Positions 55,964 through 63,767 of a DNA stretch of 64,000 nucleotides are shown here, piece by piece. Made by a program: the position numbers and the translations under genes. The stretch comes from Hamadaea tsunoensis DSM 44101 (GTDB lineage: Bacteria > Actinomycetota > Actinomycetes > Mycobacteriales > Micromonosporaceae), in contig NZ_AUAX01000024.1 in assembly GCF_000428945.1 (NCBI RefSeq), positions 62,001-126,000 on the forward strand, in the 5' to 3' direction. The notes under the pieces were generated by a model. That model worked only from the letters and a program-made list of their open reading frames with translations. It was not told where the DNA came from and searched no databases. Each line of letters begins with the position of its first letter. Position 1 is the first letter of the stretch.

Positions 55964-58593
55964 CGCTGCCCGTCCCGAACCTCGACGACCGCAACTTCCT
56001 CGACCTCGTGACCGAGGCGCGGGAACGGGCCCGGCAGTCCTGTCCCTCGTGGACGGACATGTCGGTGCACGATCCCGGCGTGGCGCTGCTGGAGGCGTAC
56101 GCGTACCTCACCGACGTCATGCTCTACCGGCTGAACAAGCTGCCGGCCAAGGCGTACGTGTCGTTCCTGAACCTGCTCGGCGTGAGCCGGCACGCGCCCT
56201 CGGCGGCCTGGGCGGACGTCGTGTTCACCCGGTCCGGCGCCGAGACGGGGACGATCCGCATCCCGGCCGGTACGCGGGTGGCCGCGGCCCGGGGCGCCGA
56301 TCCGCAGCCGGTGGTGTTCGTCGCGACCGACCCCGCCGAACTGCCGGCCGGCCAGGACCAGGTGACGGTACGCGTACACCACGCGGAGGTGGTCGACGCG
56401 GAACTGCTCGGCCTCGGCACCGGCCAGCCCGGCCAGGTGCTGACGGCCGCGAAGGCGCCGCTGACGCATACCGCGGAGGCGCTCGACCTGCTGCTCGGGG
56501 TCGAGGTGCCGCCCGGCTCGGTGGAGCTGGGCGCGGCCGCGCGCGAGCACGACGGCCGCACGTTCGAGATCTGGCGGCCGGTGCCGAGCTTCGCCGGGGT
56601 CGGCGCGCAGGCCAAGGTGTACATGGTGGACAGATCCAGCGGCACGGTCACCTTCGCGCCCGCGCTGGACCTGCGGCCCACCGGCCCGGCGCCGGCCCGG
56701 GGCGTGGCGAGCGTCGCCAGCCCGGCCGCGTCCGACGGCGGCGGCCTGGTCACCCTGGCCGCCGTCCCGCCCGCCGGCCGGCAGGTCCGGCTCTGGTACC
56801 GCTCCGGCGGCGGCCCCACCGGCAACGTCGCGGCCGGCACCCTGACCACGCTGCGCGACGCCGTCGCCGGTGTGAAGGTCACCAACACCGAACCGGCCCG
56901 CGGCGGCCGGGCGATGGAGGGCCTGGAGTCGGCGCTGGTCCGCGGCCCGTACGAGTTCTTCGCGCAGCAGCGCGCCATCACCGCCCGCGACTTCGAGATC
57001 CTCGCCGCGGGCTCGGGCGCCGTCGCCCGGGCGCGCGCGTTCACCCGGGCGGCCGTCTACACCTTCGCCCGGCCCGGCGAGGTCGAGGTCGTGCTGGTCC
57101 CGGCGGTCCCCGACGAGATGCGCCCGGGCGGGCGGCTCCCGGTCGCCCTGCTGCGCCAGCACGAGGTCGAGGACGCGCGGCGGCGTACGGAGTCCGACCT
57201 CGACGAGCGGCGGTCGCTCGGCACGAGCGTGCGGGCCACCTGGGCGCGGTACAAGGCGGTCTCGATCGAGGCGACCGTCGTGGTCCGGCGCGAGGAGGAC
57301 GCCGAGGCGGTCGCGCGCCGCATCAACGACCGGCTCTACCAGACGCTGAGCCCGCTGCCGACCGCGATCAACCCGGCCGGCTGGGCGTTCGGCGAGCCGC
57401 TGCGCGCCTCGAACGTCTACCGCCTGCTCGAACAGGCCGAGCCGGGCGTGCGCTACGTCGACGACGTCCGCTTCGTCGTGGACGAGGCCCCCGACGCCGG
57501 CGTCACCGCGCTCGCCGCCGATCAGTACCAGACCAAGACGTGGTACGCGGGCGCGAACGACGTCCTGTTCCGCTCGACGAACGCCGGGGCGGGCTGGGAG
57601 CCGGTCGGCCGCTTCACCGGCGAGAAGGTGGTACGCGTGGTCCCGGCGCCGGCTCCCGTCCGGCCCGGCATCACCGCCCGGCCGGGTTCGGTGGCGGTCG
57701 TGACGCAGACCGACAACGGCTCCCGGGTCTACCTGTCGACCGATCTCGGCGAGACGTGGGCCCCGCTGACCGGGCTGGACACGCGGATCCAGGACGTGGC
57801 GTGGCTCGACCGGGACGGCACGGGCATCCTGATCATGGCCGCCGACAACGGCCTCTACGAGGTGTCGCTGCTGTCCGGCGCCGTCCCGCTGCAGATCCTC
57901 GTCGACCAGTCGGACGCCGACCGCGGGTTCTACAGCGTACGGACGTTCGTGTCGGAGCGGGGTGTGCCGGGAGTGGCCGCCGCCGCCCAGACGCAGTACG
58001 GCGTGTACCTGTCGACGAACGGGGGCCGCCGCGGCACCTTCGCCAACATCGGACTGGCCAACGTGGACAACCGGACCCTGGCCGTCCAGTACGACGGGCC
58101 GGCCACGTGGCTGTGGTCCGGCGCGGGCGAGGCCGACTCCGCGAAGCCCGGCAAGGGCATCATGCGTACGCGCCTGTTCGAGAGCGACATCAAGTGGACC
58201 GCCCTGAACAGCGGCTGGACCGGCGGCACCTGCCGGGCCGTCGCGTTCTCCGGCAACACGGCCGTCGCGGCGACGCAGAGCGGCGGCGTCCTGCGGCTCG
58301 ACGCGGGGGCCACCTCGCCCGCGTGGACGGCCGCCTCGGTCAACTGCGGCCTGCCGCTGCGCGACCGGACCCGGTTCGTGCCGGTGGACGCGATCGCCGC
58401 CGGGGCCGGCGGCGACACGCTCATCCTCGCGGGCGGGACCCGGGGCGTCTTCCGCAGCATCACCGCCGTCGACTGGACGGCCAGCGCCAACCAGGCCACC
58501 GCCGACGTGGTGACCGTCCCCGACACGTGGCTGCTCTGCTCCGGCGAGCACAAGATCAAGGTGGTGCAGCAGGATGCGGCGAGCGGCAATTGA
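55960..58593 (+). CDS. gpJ/gp6-like baseplate protein fused to an Asp-box beta-propeller
   Basis: This 877-residue protein has an N-terminal baseplate-J domain (NLDDRNFLDLVTEARERA, PSWTDMSVHDPGVALLEAYAYLTDVMLYRLNKLP and the QRAITARDFEILAAGSG motif, to about 515). This is the putative baseplate assembly type of eCIS loci. Residues about 521-877 form a second part with Asp-box-like repeats (FRSTNAGAGW, YLSTDLGETW, YLSTNGGRRG, VFRS...DW) typical of BNR/sialidase-type beta-propellers. The propeller may decorate the outside of the baseplate and recognise a glycan or envelope partner. It is coupled by ATGA to the gp25-like gene. Confidence 0.88.
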   Translation: MTLPVPNLDDRNFLDLVTEARERARQSCPSWTDMSVHDPGVALLEAYAYLTDVMLYRLNKLPAKAYVSFLNLLGVSRHAPSAAWADVVFTRSGAETGTIRIPAGTRVAAARGADPQPVVFVATDPAELPAGQDQVTVRVHHAEVVDAELLGLGTGQPGQVLTAAKAPLTHTAEALDLLLGVEVPPGSVELGAAAREHDGRTFEIWRPVPSFAGVGAQAKVYMVDRSSGTVTFAPALDLRPTGPAPARGVASVASPAASDGGGLVTLAAVPPAGRQVRLWYRSGGGPTGNVAAGTLTTLRDAVAGVKVTNTEPARGGRAMEGLESALVRGPYEFFAQQRAITARDFEILAAGSGAVARARAFTRAAVYTFARPGEVEVVLVPAVPDEMRPGGRLPVALLRQHEVEDARRRTESDLDERRSLGTSVRATWARYKAVSIEATVVVRREEDAEAVARRINDRLYQTLSPLPTAINPAGWAFGEPLRASNVYRLLEQAEPGVRYVDDVRFVVDEAPDAGVTALAADQYQTKTWYAGANDVLFRSTNAGAGWEPVGRFTGEKVVRVVPAPAPVRPGITARPGSVAVVTQTDNGSRVYLSTDLGETWAPLTGLDTRIQDVAWLDRDGTGILIMAADNGLYEVSLLSGAVPLQILVDQSDADRGFYSVRTFVSERGVPGVAAAAQTQYGVYLSTNGGRRGTFANIGLANVDNRTLAVQYDGPATWLWSGAGEADSAKPGKGIMRTRLFESDIKWTALNSGWTGGTCRAVAFSGNTAVAATQSGGVLRLDAGATSPAWTAASVNCGLPLRDRTRFVPVDAIAAGAGGDTLILAGGTRGVFRSITAVDWTASANQATADVVTVPDTWLLCSGEHKIKVVQQDAASGN

Positions 58594-59146
58594 GCGGTTG
58601 CTGCCGGCGGCGTACCAGCGCGCGGCCACGCCCGGCAGCGTCCTCGGCGCGCTGATCGACGCGATGGAGGCGCTCCAGGAACCCGACGAGCGCATCCTGG
58701 CGAACATCGACGACCTGTTCTCGGCGTACCGGGCGCCGGACGGGTTCGTCGCGTACCTCACGCAGTGGGTGGCCCTCGACTACATGGTCAACACCGGCGT
58801 GAACTCCTCGGAAACCCGCCTGCCGCTGCCGATCGGGCGGGTCCGGGACCTGGTCGCCGAGGGCGCCCGGCTCGCGCAGTGGCGCGGTACGCCCACCGGC
58901 ATGCGCCGCGCCCTGGCCCTCGCGACCGGCCTGTCCGGCTACGTCGTCGACGAGCCCGCCGACCGGCCGTTCCACCTCGTCGTCCGGGTCCCGCCGGGTG
59001 GCGCGGACCGGCTGGCGCTGATCACCCGGGTGGTCGAGGCGGAGAAGCCGGCCGCCACCACGTTCGAGGTCACGGTCGACCCGAGCCTTCCCGACAATCC
59101 CCCCGCACCCCCTCCTTCCACCCCAGATTCCGAGGAGCACGCATGA
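58574..59146 (+). CDS. gpI-like baseplate/tail protein
   Basis: This 190-residue protein has the TIGR02242 phage-tail-I-like pattern: AAIERLLPAAYQRAATPGSVLGALIDAMEALQEPDERILANIDDLFSAYRAPDGFVAYLTQWV, then RLPLPIGRVRDLVAEGARLAQWRGTPTGMRRALALATG. It forms the wedge with the gpJ-like protein. It overlaps the gpJ gene by 20 bases and the following gene by ATGA. The tail is Pro-rich. Confidence 0.9.
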   Translation: MRRAAIERLLPAAYQRAATPGSVLGALIDAMEALQEPDERILANIDDLFSAYRAPDGFVAYLTQWVALDYMVNTGVNSSETRLPLPIGRVRDLVAEGARLAQWRGTPTGMRRALALATGLSGYVVDEPADRPFHLVVRVPPGGADRLALITRVVEAEKPAATTFEVTVDPSLPDNPPAPPPSTPDSEEHA

Positions 59147-60072
59147 CGACCGAATGGTCCGTCGTGGCCGCCGCCGAGCACTTCGCGCTCGACGCCCGCA
59201 ACACCGGCGAACTCTCCTTCACCGTGTCCAACCCCGGCCCCGCCGACGACACGGTGGTCTTCGACGTCGTACCCGGCGACGGCACCGCGCGCAGCTGGTT
59301 CGACGTGCCCGAACCCCAGCGCCGGGTACGCGCGGGCGCCGCCGTCTCCTATCTCGTCAAGCTGAACGTGCCGGGCGGTACCGCGCCCCGGCGCTACGAC
59401 ATGACCGGGCTCGCGTACTCGGCGGACACCGCGCCCGAGGAAAGCTCGCGGTCGTCCGGCCGGGTCACCTACGACGTCCGCGCGCAGGAGAAGAAGCCGA
59501 GCCGCTGGCCCTGGATCGCGGCGGCGGTCGCGCTCGTGCTGATCGTGGGGGGCGTGACGACGTTCCTGCTCACCCGGCCGAAGGCGACCCCGCCGCCCCC
59601 GCCGCCCGCCCCCGCCGACCTGGTGGTGGAGATGGAGACGCTCGCCGCGACGGCCACCGTGAACAGCCCCGCCAAGACGGACGCGAAGATCCAGACGCAG
59701 AACGCGGCCGACCTGACGGGCATCACCCTCACCTGGTCCGGCGGCTCGCAGGCGTTCTTCACCGGCAAAGCGATCGGCGACCAGGTGAGCTTCCCGGTCG
59801 CGGTGCCGGCCGACGGCGACTACGCGTTCAGCCAGATCCGCACGACCGCGCCCGACTACGCCAACACGGTGTGGCAGGTGGACGGCCGCGCGATCGGCGG
59901 CAACTTCGCCGGCTTCTCCGCGAAGGTGCTCGTGACGCCCTGGCAGACGGTGGGCACCGTGCACCTGACGAAGGGTACGCACGCCTTCACCATCACGGTC
60001 ACCGGCAAGCTGCAGTCGACGACCAGCTACTTCGCGGGCGTCGACGCGATCCGCCTCCAGCAGATCTCCTGA
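59143..60072 (+). CDS. Ig-like/CBM-like membrane-anchored protein of the injection-system operon
   Basis: This 309-residue protein has an N-terminal beta-sandwich (COG1470-like: TGELSFTVSNPGPADDTVVFDVVPGD, YLVKLNVPGGTAPRRYDMTGLAYS, about 1-105). A membrane helix (about 118-142) and a Pro run follow. The C-terminal domain of about 145 residues has carbohydrate-binding-module flavour (VEMETLAATATVN, DGDYAFSQIRTTAPDYANTVWQVDG). Without a signal peptide, the first domain is probably cytoplasmic and the last outside. That topology could dock the contractile particle to the membrane. The ATGA overlap with the gpI-like gene puts it in the operon. Confidence 0.75.
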   Translation: MTTEWSVVAAAEHFALDARNTGELSFTVSNPGPADDTVVFDVVPGDGTARSWFDVPEPQRRVRAGAAVSYLVKLNVPGGTAPRRYDMTGLAYSADTAPEESSRSSGRVTYDVRAQEKKPSRWPWIAAAVALVLIVGGVTTFLLTRPKATPPPPPPAPADLVVEMETLAATATVNSPAKTDAKIQTQNAADLTGITLTWSGGSQAFFTGKAIGDQVSFPVAVPADGDYAFSQIRTTAPDYANTVWQVDGRAIGGNFAGFSAKVLVTPWQTVGTVHLTKGTHAFTITVTGKLQSTTSYFAGVDAIRLQQIS

Positions 60073-60083
60073 GCGGGCCGAAG

Positions 60084-60545
60084 ATGAGTGGTAAGCAGAA
60101 GGCCGCGCTGATCGTCCTGGCCGTGCTGCTCGTCGCCGTGTTCTTCGTGGCCGTGGCGGGACGCGACGACTCGAACGGCAACGCGGGCCAGCACAACGGT
60201 TTCGTCGACTGGCTCAGCAAGTTCGGCGCCGGGGCGGGGGCGGTCGACCCGGCCAAGGTCACCGCCGACTGCCCCAAGTCCGGCCCCGCGTACGCGGTCA
60301 CGGGCACCTGCACGCTGCACGTCGCCGACCCCGGCTCGATGAAGATGGTCATCCTGCGCAGCGACGCGCAGTTCCACGTCAGCGCGCCGGGGCCGGGCGA
60401 CTCGTCGTTCACGATGAGCGACGACGTGCAGCCGTCCCCGCCCGCGGGGGCCGTGGCGAAGGTGGCCGTCGACAAGGCCACCGAGATCCAGTTGACCTGC
60501 CCGGGGCTGAACACCACCTGCCTCGTCACCGTGGCGAAGGAGTGA
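60084..60545 (+). CDS. Small membrane-anchored protein, function unknown
   Basis: This 153-residue protein has an N-terminal membrane helix (about 6-25) and an external domain with four cysteines (TADCPKSG, TGTCTLHV, LTCPGL, TTCLV) that could pair. I do not recognise a family. It lies 11 bases after the Ig/CBM-like gene and 4 bases before the next, so it belongs to the injection-system operon. It may form part of an envelope complex with its two neighbours. Confidence 0.7.
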   Translation: MSGKQKAALIVLAVLLVAVFFVAVAGRDDSNGNAGQHNGFVDWLSKFGAGAGAVDPAKVTADCPKSGPAYAVTGTCTLHVADPGSMKMVILRSDAQFHVSAPGPGDSSFTMSDDVQPSPPAGAVAKVAVDKATEIQLTCPGLNTTCLVTVAKE

Positions 60546-60549
60546 CGTC

Positions 60550-61308
60550 GTGGGCCTGCGTAAACCCTTCCTGCTGCTGGCGATGCTGGCGATCATCCTG
60601 GTCGTCCTCGTCGAGCTCGGCTCCGGCCTGATCCTCGGCGGGGCCGACGCCTCCGGCGCCCTCGGCGGCGGCGCCCACGATCTCGGCGTCGACCTCGGCG
60701 ACGTGTCCAACGTGTCGGAGCCGCCCGGGCGCGGGATCGCGTACCTGGCGCTGATCGACGTGATCGCCCTGTACACGACCGGGCTGTTCACGCTCAGCCT
60801 GATCGTGCCGGACCGTGTACAAGGGCGGGTCCAGGGCGTGGCGACGCTGATCGGGTCGATCATCCTGATCATCGTCTCGTTCGTCCTGGCGATCATCGCC
60901 TTCGTCGAACTGATGATCATGGTGTCGCTGTTCCTGGCGCCGCCCTTCGGGACCATCGTCTACCTCGCGATCTGGGGATTCTTCCCGGTCGGCAAGGCGT
61001 CGGTGATCATCGGGCTGCTGTTCTTCCTCAAGCTCTGCTGGGCGGTGCTGCTGCTCGTCGCGCAGCCGCGGTTCCTGCAGAACAAGGGGCTCGTGGCGCT
61101 GGTCGTCACGACGCTGGTCTGCAACATCGTGCTGGAGTTCCTGCACGACCTGCTGCCGGTGATCCTGGTCAGCATCCTCGACGACATCGGCGCGATCGTC
61201 TTCGCCGTCGTCGCGATCGTCTGGGGCATCGTGCTGCTGGTCGGCTCGATCCCGTCGATCGTCAAGGCGGTCCGGGTCTCCGGCGCGCTGGTCAAGTCGG
61301 CGAGCTGA
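60550..61308 (+). CDS. Polytopic membrane protein, last gene of the injection-system operon
   Basis: This 252-residue protein has about six membrane segments (residues around 7-30, 60-80, 98-125, 128-150, 155-178 and 205-235) with loops poor in charge. GTG is the start, four bases after the previous stop. No transporter or enzyme motif is recognisable. A strong convergent-gene hairpin follows the stop. Its constant position next to two membrane-anchored proteins suggests a membrane platform for the contractile machine (inference). Confidence 0.7.
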   Translation: MGLRKPFLLLAMLAIILVVLVELGSGLILGGADASGALGGGAHDLGVDLGDVSNVSEPPGRGIAYLALIDVIALYTTGLFTLSLIVPDRVQGRVQGVATLIGSIILIIVSFVLAIIAFVELMIMVSLFLAPPFGTIVYLAIWGFFPVGKASVIIGLLFFLKLCWAVLLLVAQPRFLQNKGLVALVVTTLVCNIVLEFLHDLLPVILVSILDDIGAIVFAVVAIVWGIVLLVGSIPSIVKAVRVSGALVKSAS

Positions 61309-61333
61309 GGCCCGCCGGCCGACCAGACGGAAC

Positions 61334-61365
61334 GAGGGCCGCGCTCCGGACGGAGTGCGGCCCTC
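61334..61365. terminator. Hairpin terminating the injection-system operon (probably bidirectional)
   Basis: A 14-bp stem with one mismatch (GAGGGCCGCGCTCC / GGAGTGCGGCCCTC) and a 4-base loop lies 25 bases after the last gene and before the convergent gene. The U-run is weak, as is common in actinobacteria. Confidence 0.75.
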
Positions 61366-61407
61366 GCGGACTTTCCGAAGTCCAGCCGTTCAGCAAGTCC
61401 GGCCGTT

Positions 61408-61779
61408 TCAGAAAGCCTGGCCCTTGCCCGGGCCCGGCTTCGCGCTGACGAGGCTCGGCGACGCCTTCTTGTCGTTGTCGCGCCGCTCGCCGCCGCGCTG
61501 CTCGCTGTCGCGCTGCTCGCTGTCGCGCCGCTGCGCATCTTCCCGGCCGGCGCCGCGGATGTTGGCCGCCACCTTGTCCGCCACCGCCTGCGAGTCACGG
61601 ATCTTGTCCGGCCCGGCCGCGCGGCCGATCGACCCCTCCGCCTCATCAATGATGTGCGAGAGCTCGGCGTCCACGGCCCGGTCCCGGCGGCGGCGCACGG
61701 CGTACGCGGTGATGGCCGCGGCCGAGCCGGCGGCGATGACACCGGCGGCGATGAGCGACTTCTTCTTGGCACTGGCCAT
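61408..61779 (-). CDS. Small membrane-anchored protein with charged repeat tail
   Basis: This 123-residue protein starts MASAKKKSLIAAGVIAAGSAAAITAYAV, a single membrane helix or uncleaved signal. A basic stretch and a helical charged region follow (AVDAELSHIIDEAEGSIGRA). The tail of Arg-Asp-Ser-Glu-Gln repeats is encoded by 15-bp tandem units (61481-61540). No function is known. An alternative ATG is at 61791. It converges on the injection-system operon and is probably unrelated to it. Confidence 0.65.
   Translation of the reverse strand: MASAKKKSLIAAGVIAAGSAAAITAYAVRRRRDRAVDAELSHIIDEAEGSIGRAAGPDKIRDSQAVADKVAANIRGAGREDAQRRDSEQRDSEQRGGERRDNDKKASPSLVSAKPGPGKGQAF
61481..61540. repeat. In-gene tandem array, four 15-bp units
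   Basis: CGCTGCTCGCTGTCG occurs twice exactly, with diverged copies on both sides, all at 15-bp spacing. It encodes the RDSEQ repeats of the protein above. Confidence 0.85.
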
Positions 61780-61962
61780 GCGTACGGCCATCCCTTCACA
61801 CGGGTCCTCCCCCGGGTCCCGCCGATCACCGTATCGGGCGGTCCTCACCGCGCGCAGCCGAAACACCAGATCTACCGGAACACTCCCACGATGGGCGGGG
61901 CGCGCTGCTCTGGGCGGAGGCACAGCGCTCCGGGCGCCGGCACGGTGCATAGGATCATCGGC

Positions 61963-62817
61963 ATGACGAAGGTGGCGGTGACCGGCGGCAGCGGCAAACT
62001 CGGCCGGGCGGTCGTGGCGGATCTGCTCGACCACGGCTACGAGGTGATCAACCTGGACGCGGTGCCGCCCCGCGAACCGACGACCCCCTTCGTACGCCTC
62101 GACCTGACCGACTACGGCCAGACCTCGGAGGCGTTGAGCGCCGTGGACGACCGGCACGGCGGCGTGGACGCGGTCGTCCACCTGGCCGCGTTGCCGGCGC
62201 CGGGCGTGGCGACCAACGCGACCGTGTTCCACAACAACGTGCGGGCCAGCTACAACGTCTTCGCCGCCGCCCGGCAGGCGGGCATCGAGAACGTGGTCTG
62301 GGCGTCCAGCGAGACGCTGCTCGGCCTGCCGCTCGACATCCCGCCGGTGGCCGTGCCGATCGACGAGACGCAGGCGCCCCGGCCCGAGTCCTCGTACTCG
62401 CTGGGGAAGCTGGTCGACGAGACGATCGCCGCCGAGTTCTGCCGGTGGAACCCGCGGCTGAAGATGGTCGGCCTGCGCTTCTCCAACGTGATGGAGGTCG
62501 CCGACTACGCGCAGTTCCCGTCGTTCGAGGCGGACCCGTTGCGGCGCAAGTGGAATCTGTGGGGCTACATCGACGCCCGCGACGGCGCCCAGGCGGTCCG
62601 CAAGGCGCTGGAGTACACCACGCCCGGCCTGGAGATCTTCATCATCGCCAACGCCGACACCGTCATGAGCCGGCCGTCGGCGGAACTGGTCGCGGAGGTG
62701 TTCCCCGGCGTACCGGTCACGAAGGAACTGACCGGCACGCAGACCCTGCTCAGCATCGACAAGGCGCGCGCGTTGCTCGGCTACGAGCCCGAGCACGCCT
62801 GGCGGGACCACATCTAG
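61963..62817 (+). CDS. NAD(P)-dependent epimerase/dehydratase (extended SDR)
   Basis: This 284-residue protein has the Rossmann motif VTGGSGKLGRAV (residues 6-17). It also has VDAVVHLAALPAPG, the Ser of VVWASSETLLG and the active-site pair in SSYSLGKLVDE (Tyr-x-x-x-Lys). This is the extended short-chain dehydrogenase pattern, with a C-terminal substrate domain. The substrate, probably a sugar or sugar nucleotide, is not clear. It stands alone. A composite repeat follows 21 bases after its stop. Confidence 0.9.
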   Translation: MTKVAVTGGSGKLGRAVVADLLDHGYEVINLDAVPPREPTTPFVRLDLTDYGQTSEALSAVDDRHGGVDAVVHLAALPAPGVATNATVFHNNVRASYNVFAAARQAGIENVVWASSETLLGLPLDIPPVAVPIDETQAPRPESSYSLGKLVDETIAAEFCRWNPRLKMVGLRFSNVMEVADYAQFPSFEADPLRRKWNLWGYIDARDGAQAVRKALEYTTPGLEIFIIANADTVMSRPSAELVAEVFPGVPVTKELTGTQTLLSIDKARALLGYEPEHAWRDHI

Positions 62818-62838
62818 CCTTGGCGAATCAAGATCTTT

Positions 62839-63040
62839 TTGTCCCGGGTTCGCCGATCTCACCTCCGCTCCTCGCGCGGGAGACCGTTGCGGCTCCTCCG
62901 CTTCGCTCCGGAGCAGTGCGTGCACCAGCCTTGATCATGTCACTCGTCTATGTCGAAATCCGGCCGCCGCAACATATCCGCGCTACACGATCAAGGCCAG
63001 GCCATCCACTTCGACATATCCACGCGACATGATCAAGGCC
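62839..63040. repeat. Composite intergenic repeat, copy B
   Basis: The 73-bp core (62839-62911) is 88% identical to that at 31832. A hairpin block follows. The left arm CCTTGATCATGTC-N8-ATGTCGAA (62929-62957) pairs with TTCGACAT-N8-GACATGATCAAGG (63010-63038). A third, diverged copy of the arm lies between them (about 62967-62996, reading the same way as the right arm). The block ends AAGGCC. It has the same one-left, two-right layout as copy A but different stem sequences. The remaining bases to 63213 hold no gene. Confidence 0.75.
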
Positions 63041-63213
63041 GGGGTCGCGCAGCATCATCGCCCGCGCCAGGCCCAGCCGGCCGTACGGGCGTTGCGGTCG
63101 GGGCATTTCCGCGGACTGCGATCTCGTAGGGGATCCGCAGGGCTTTTGTAGCGCCTCCTGGAACGCTCGCCTGGCGTCCGGCCCGGACCCGGGCGGGACC
63201 CCAGGAGGCGCCG

Positions 63214-63699
63214 ATGACCGACACGCCGACCATCCGCTCCGCGGCCGAACCTCAGTTGGGCCGCCTGCGGGCCGAGGAGATCGCCGCGGCGCTCCTCGCC
63301 CGCGATCAGGCCAGCCGCGCGCTCGGCATCCAACTCGACCAGGTCTCGCCCGGGTACGCCCGCCTGCGCATGCGGGCCACCGAGGCGATGGTCAACGGGC
63401 ACGGCGTCGTGCACGGCGGATACCTGTTCCTGCTGGCCGACGCCGCGTTCGCGTACGCGAGCAACACGCACGGGCCGATGGCCGTCGCCCACAGTGCCGA
63501 GATCACCTTTCTGCAGCCGGCCGCGGCCGGGCAGCTGCTCGTCGCCGACGCCCTCGAACGCTCCCGGCGCGGGCGGGTGGGCGTCTACGACGTCACCGTG
63601 AGCGCGGGCCCGGACGTCATCGCCGAGTTCCGCGGCCGCAGCGCGCTCGTCGCCGGGCGGCACAGCCTCTCGGCCTCCCCCAGCGAACCTCCTTTCTGA
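63214..63699 (+). CDS. PaaI-type hotdog-fold thioesterase
   Basis: This 161-residue hotdog protein has the conserved motif MVNGHGVVHGGYLFLLADAAFAYASN (about 66-91). NGHGVVHGG and the downstream Asp are typical of PaaI-family acyl-CoA thioesterases. The phrase AHSAEITFLQPAAAGQLLVADA is also family-like. It probably hydrolyses a phenylacetyl-CoA-type or other acyl-CoA. No paa genes are visible, although the window ends soon after. The AGGAGGCGCC Shine-Dalgarno is strong. Confidence 0.92.
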   Translation: MTDTPTIRSAAEPQLGRLRAEEIAAALLARDQASRALGIQLDQVSPGYARLRMRATEAMVNGHGVVHGGYLFLLADAAFAYASNTHGPMAVAHSAEITFLQPAAAGQLLVADALERSRRGRVGVYDVTVSAGPDVIAEFRGRSALVAGRHSLSASPSEPPF

Positions 63700-63745
63700 G
63701 CACCGAACCTCCCTCTGAGCGCTGAACGTCCTTTCCGAGCGACCG
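63681..63745. repeat. Degenerate tandem array, 17-20 bp units
   Basis: Three loose units of the form CGAACCTCCTTTCTGAGC follow the thioesterase gene and overlap its last codons. Confidence 0.5.
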
Positions 63746-63767
63746 CCCCAGACGACAAGGATCCGAT

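Noticed and set aside
47824-61308. Interpretation of the contractile genes as a prophage
   Set aside because: No capsid, portal, terminase, integrase or lysis genes are present, and gene order and families fit a contractile injection system.
63041-63213. Small gene between the composite repeat and the thioesterase
   Set aside because: No frame has a start with ribosome binding site and plausible codon pattern.
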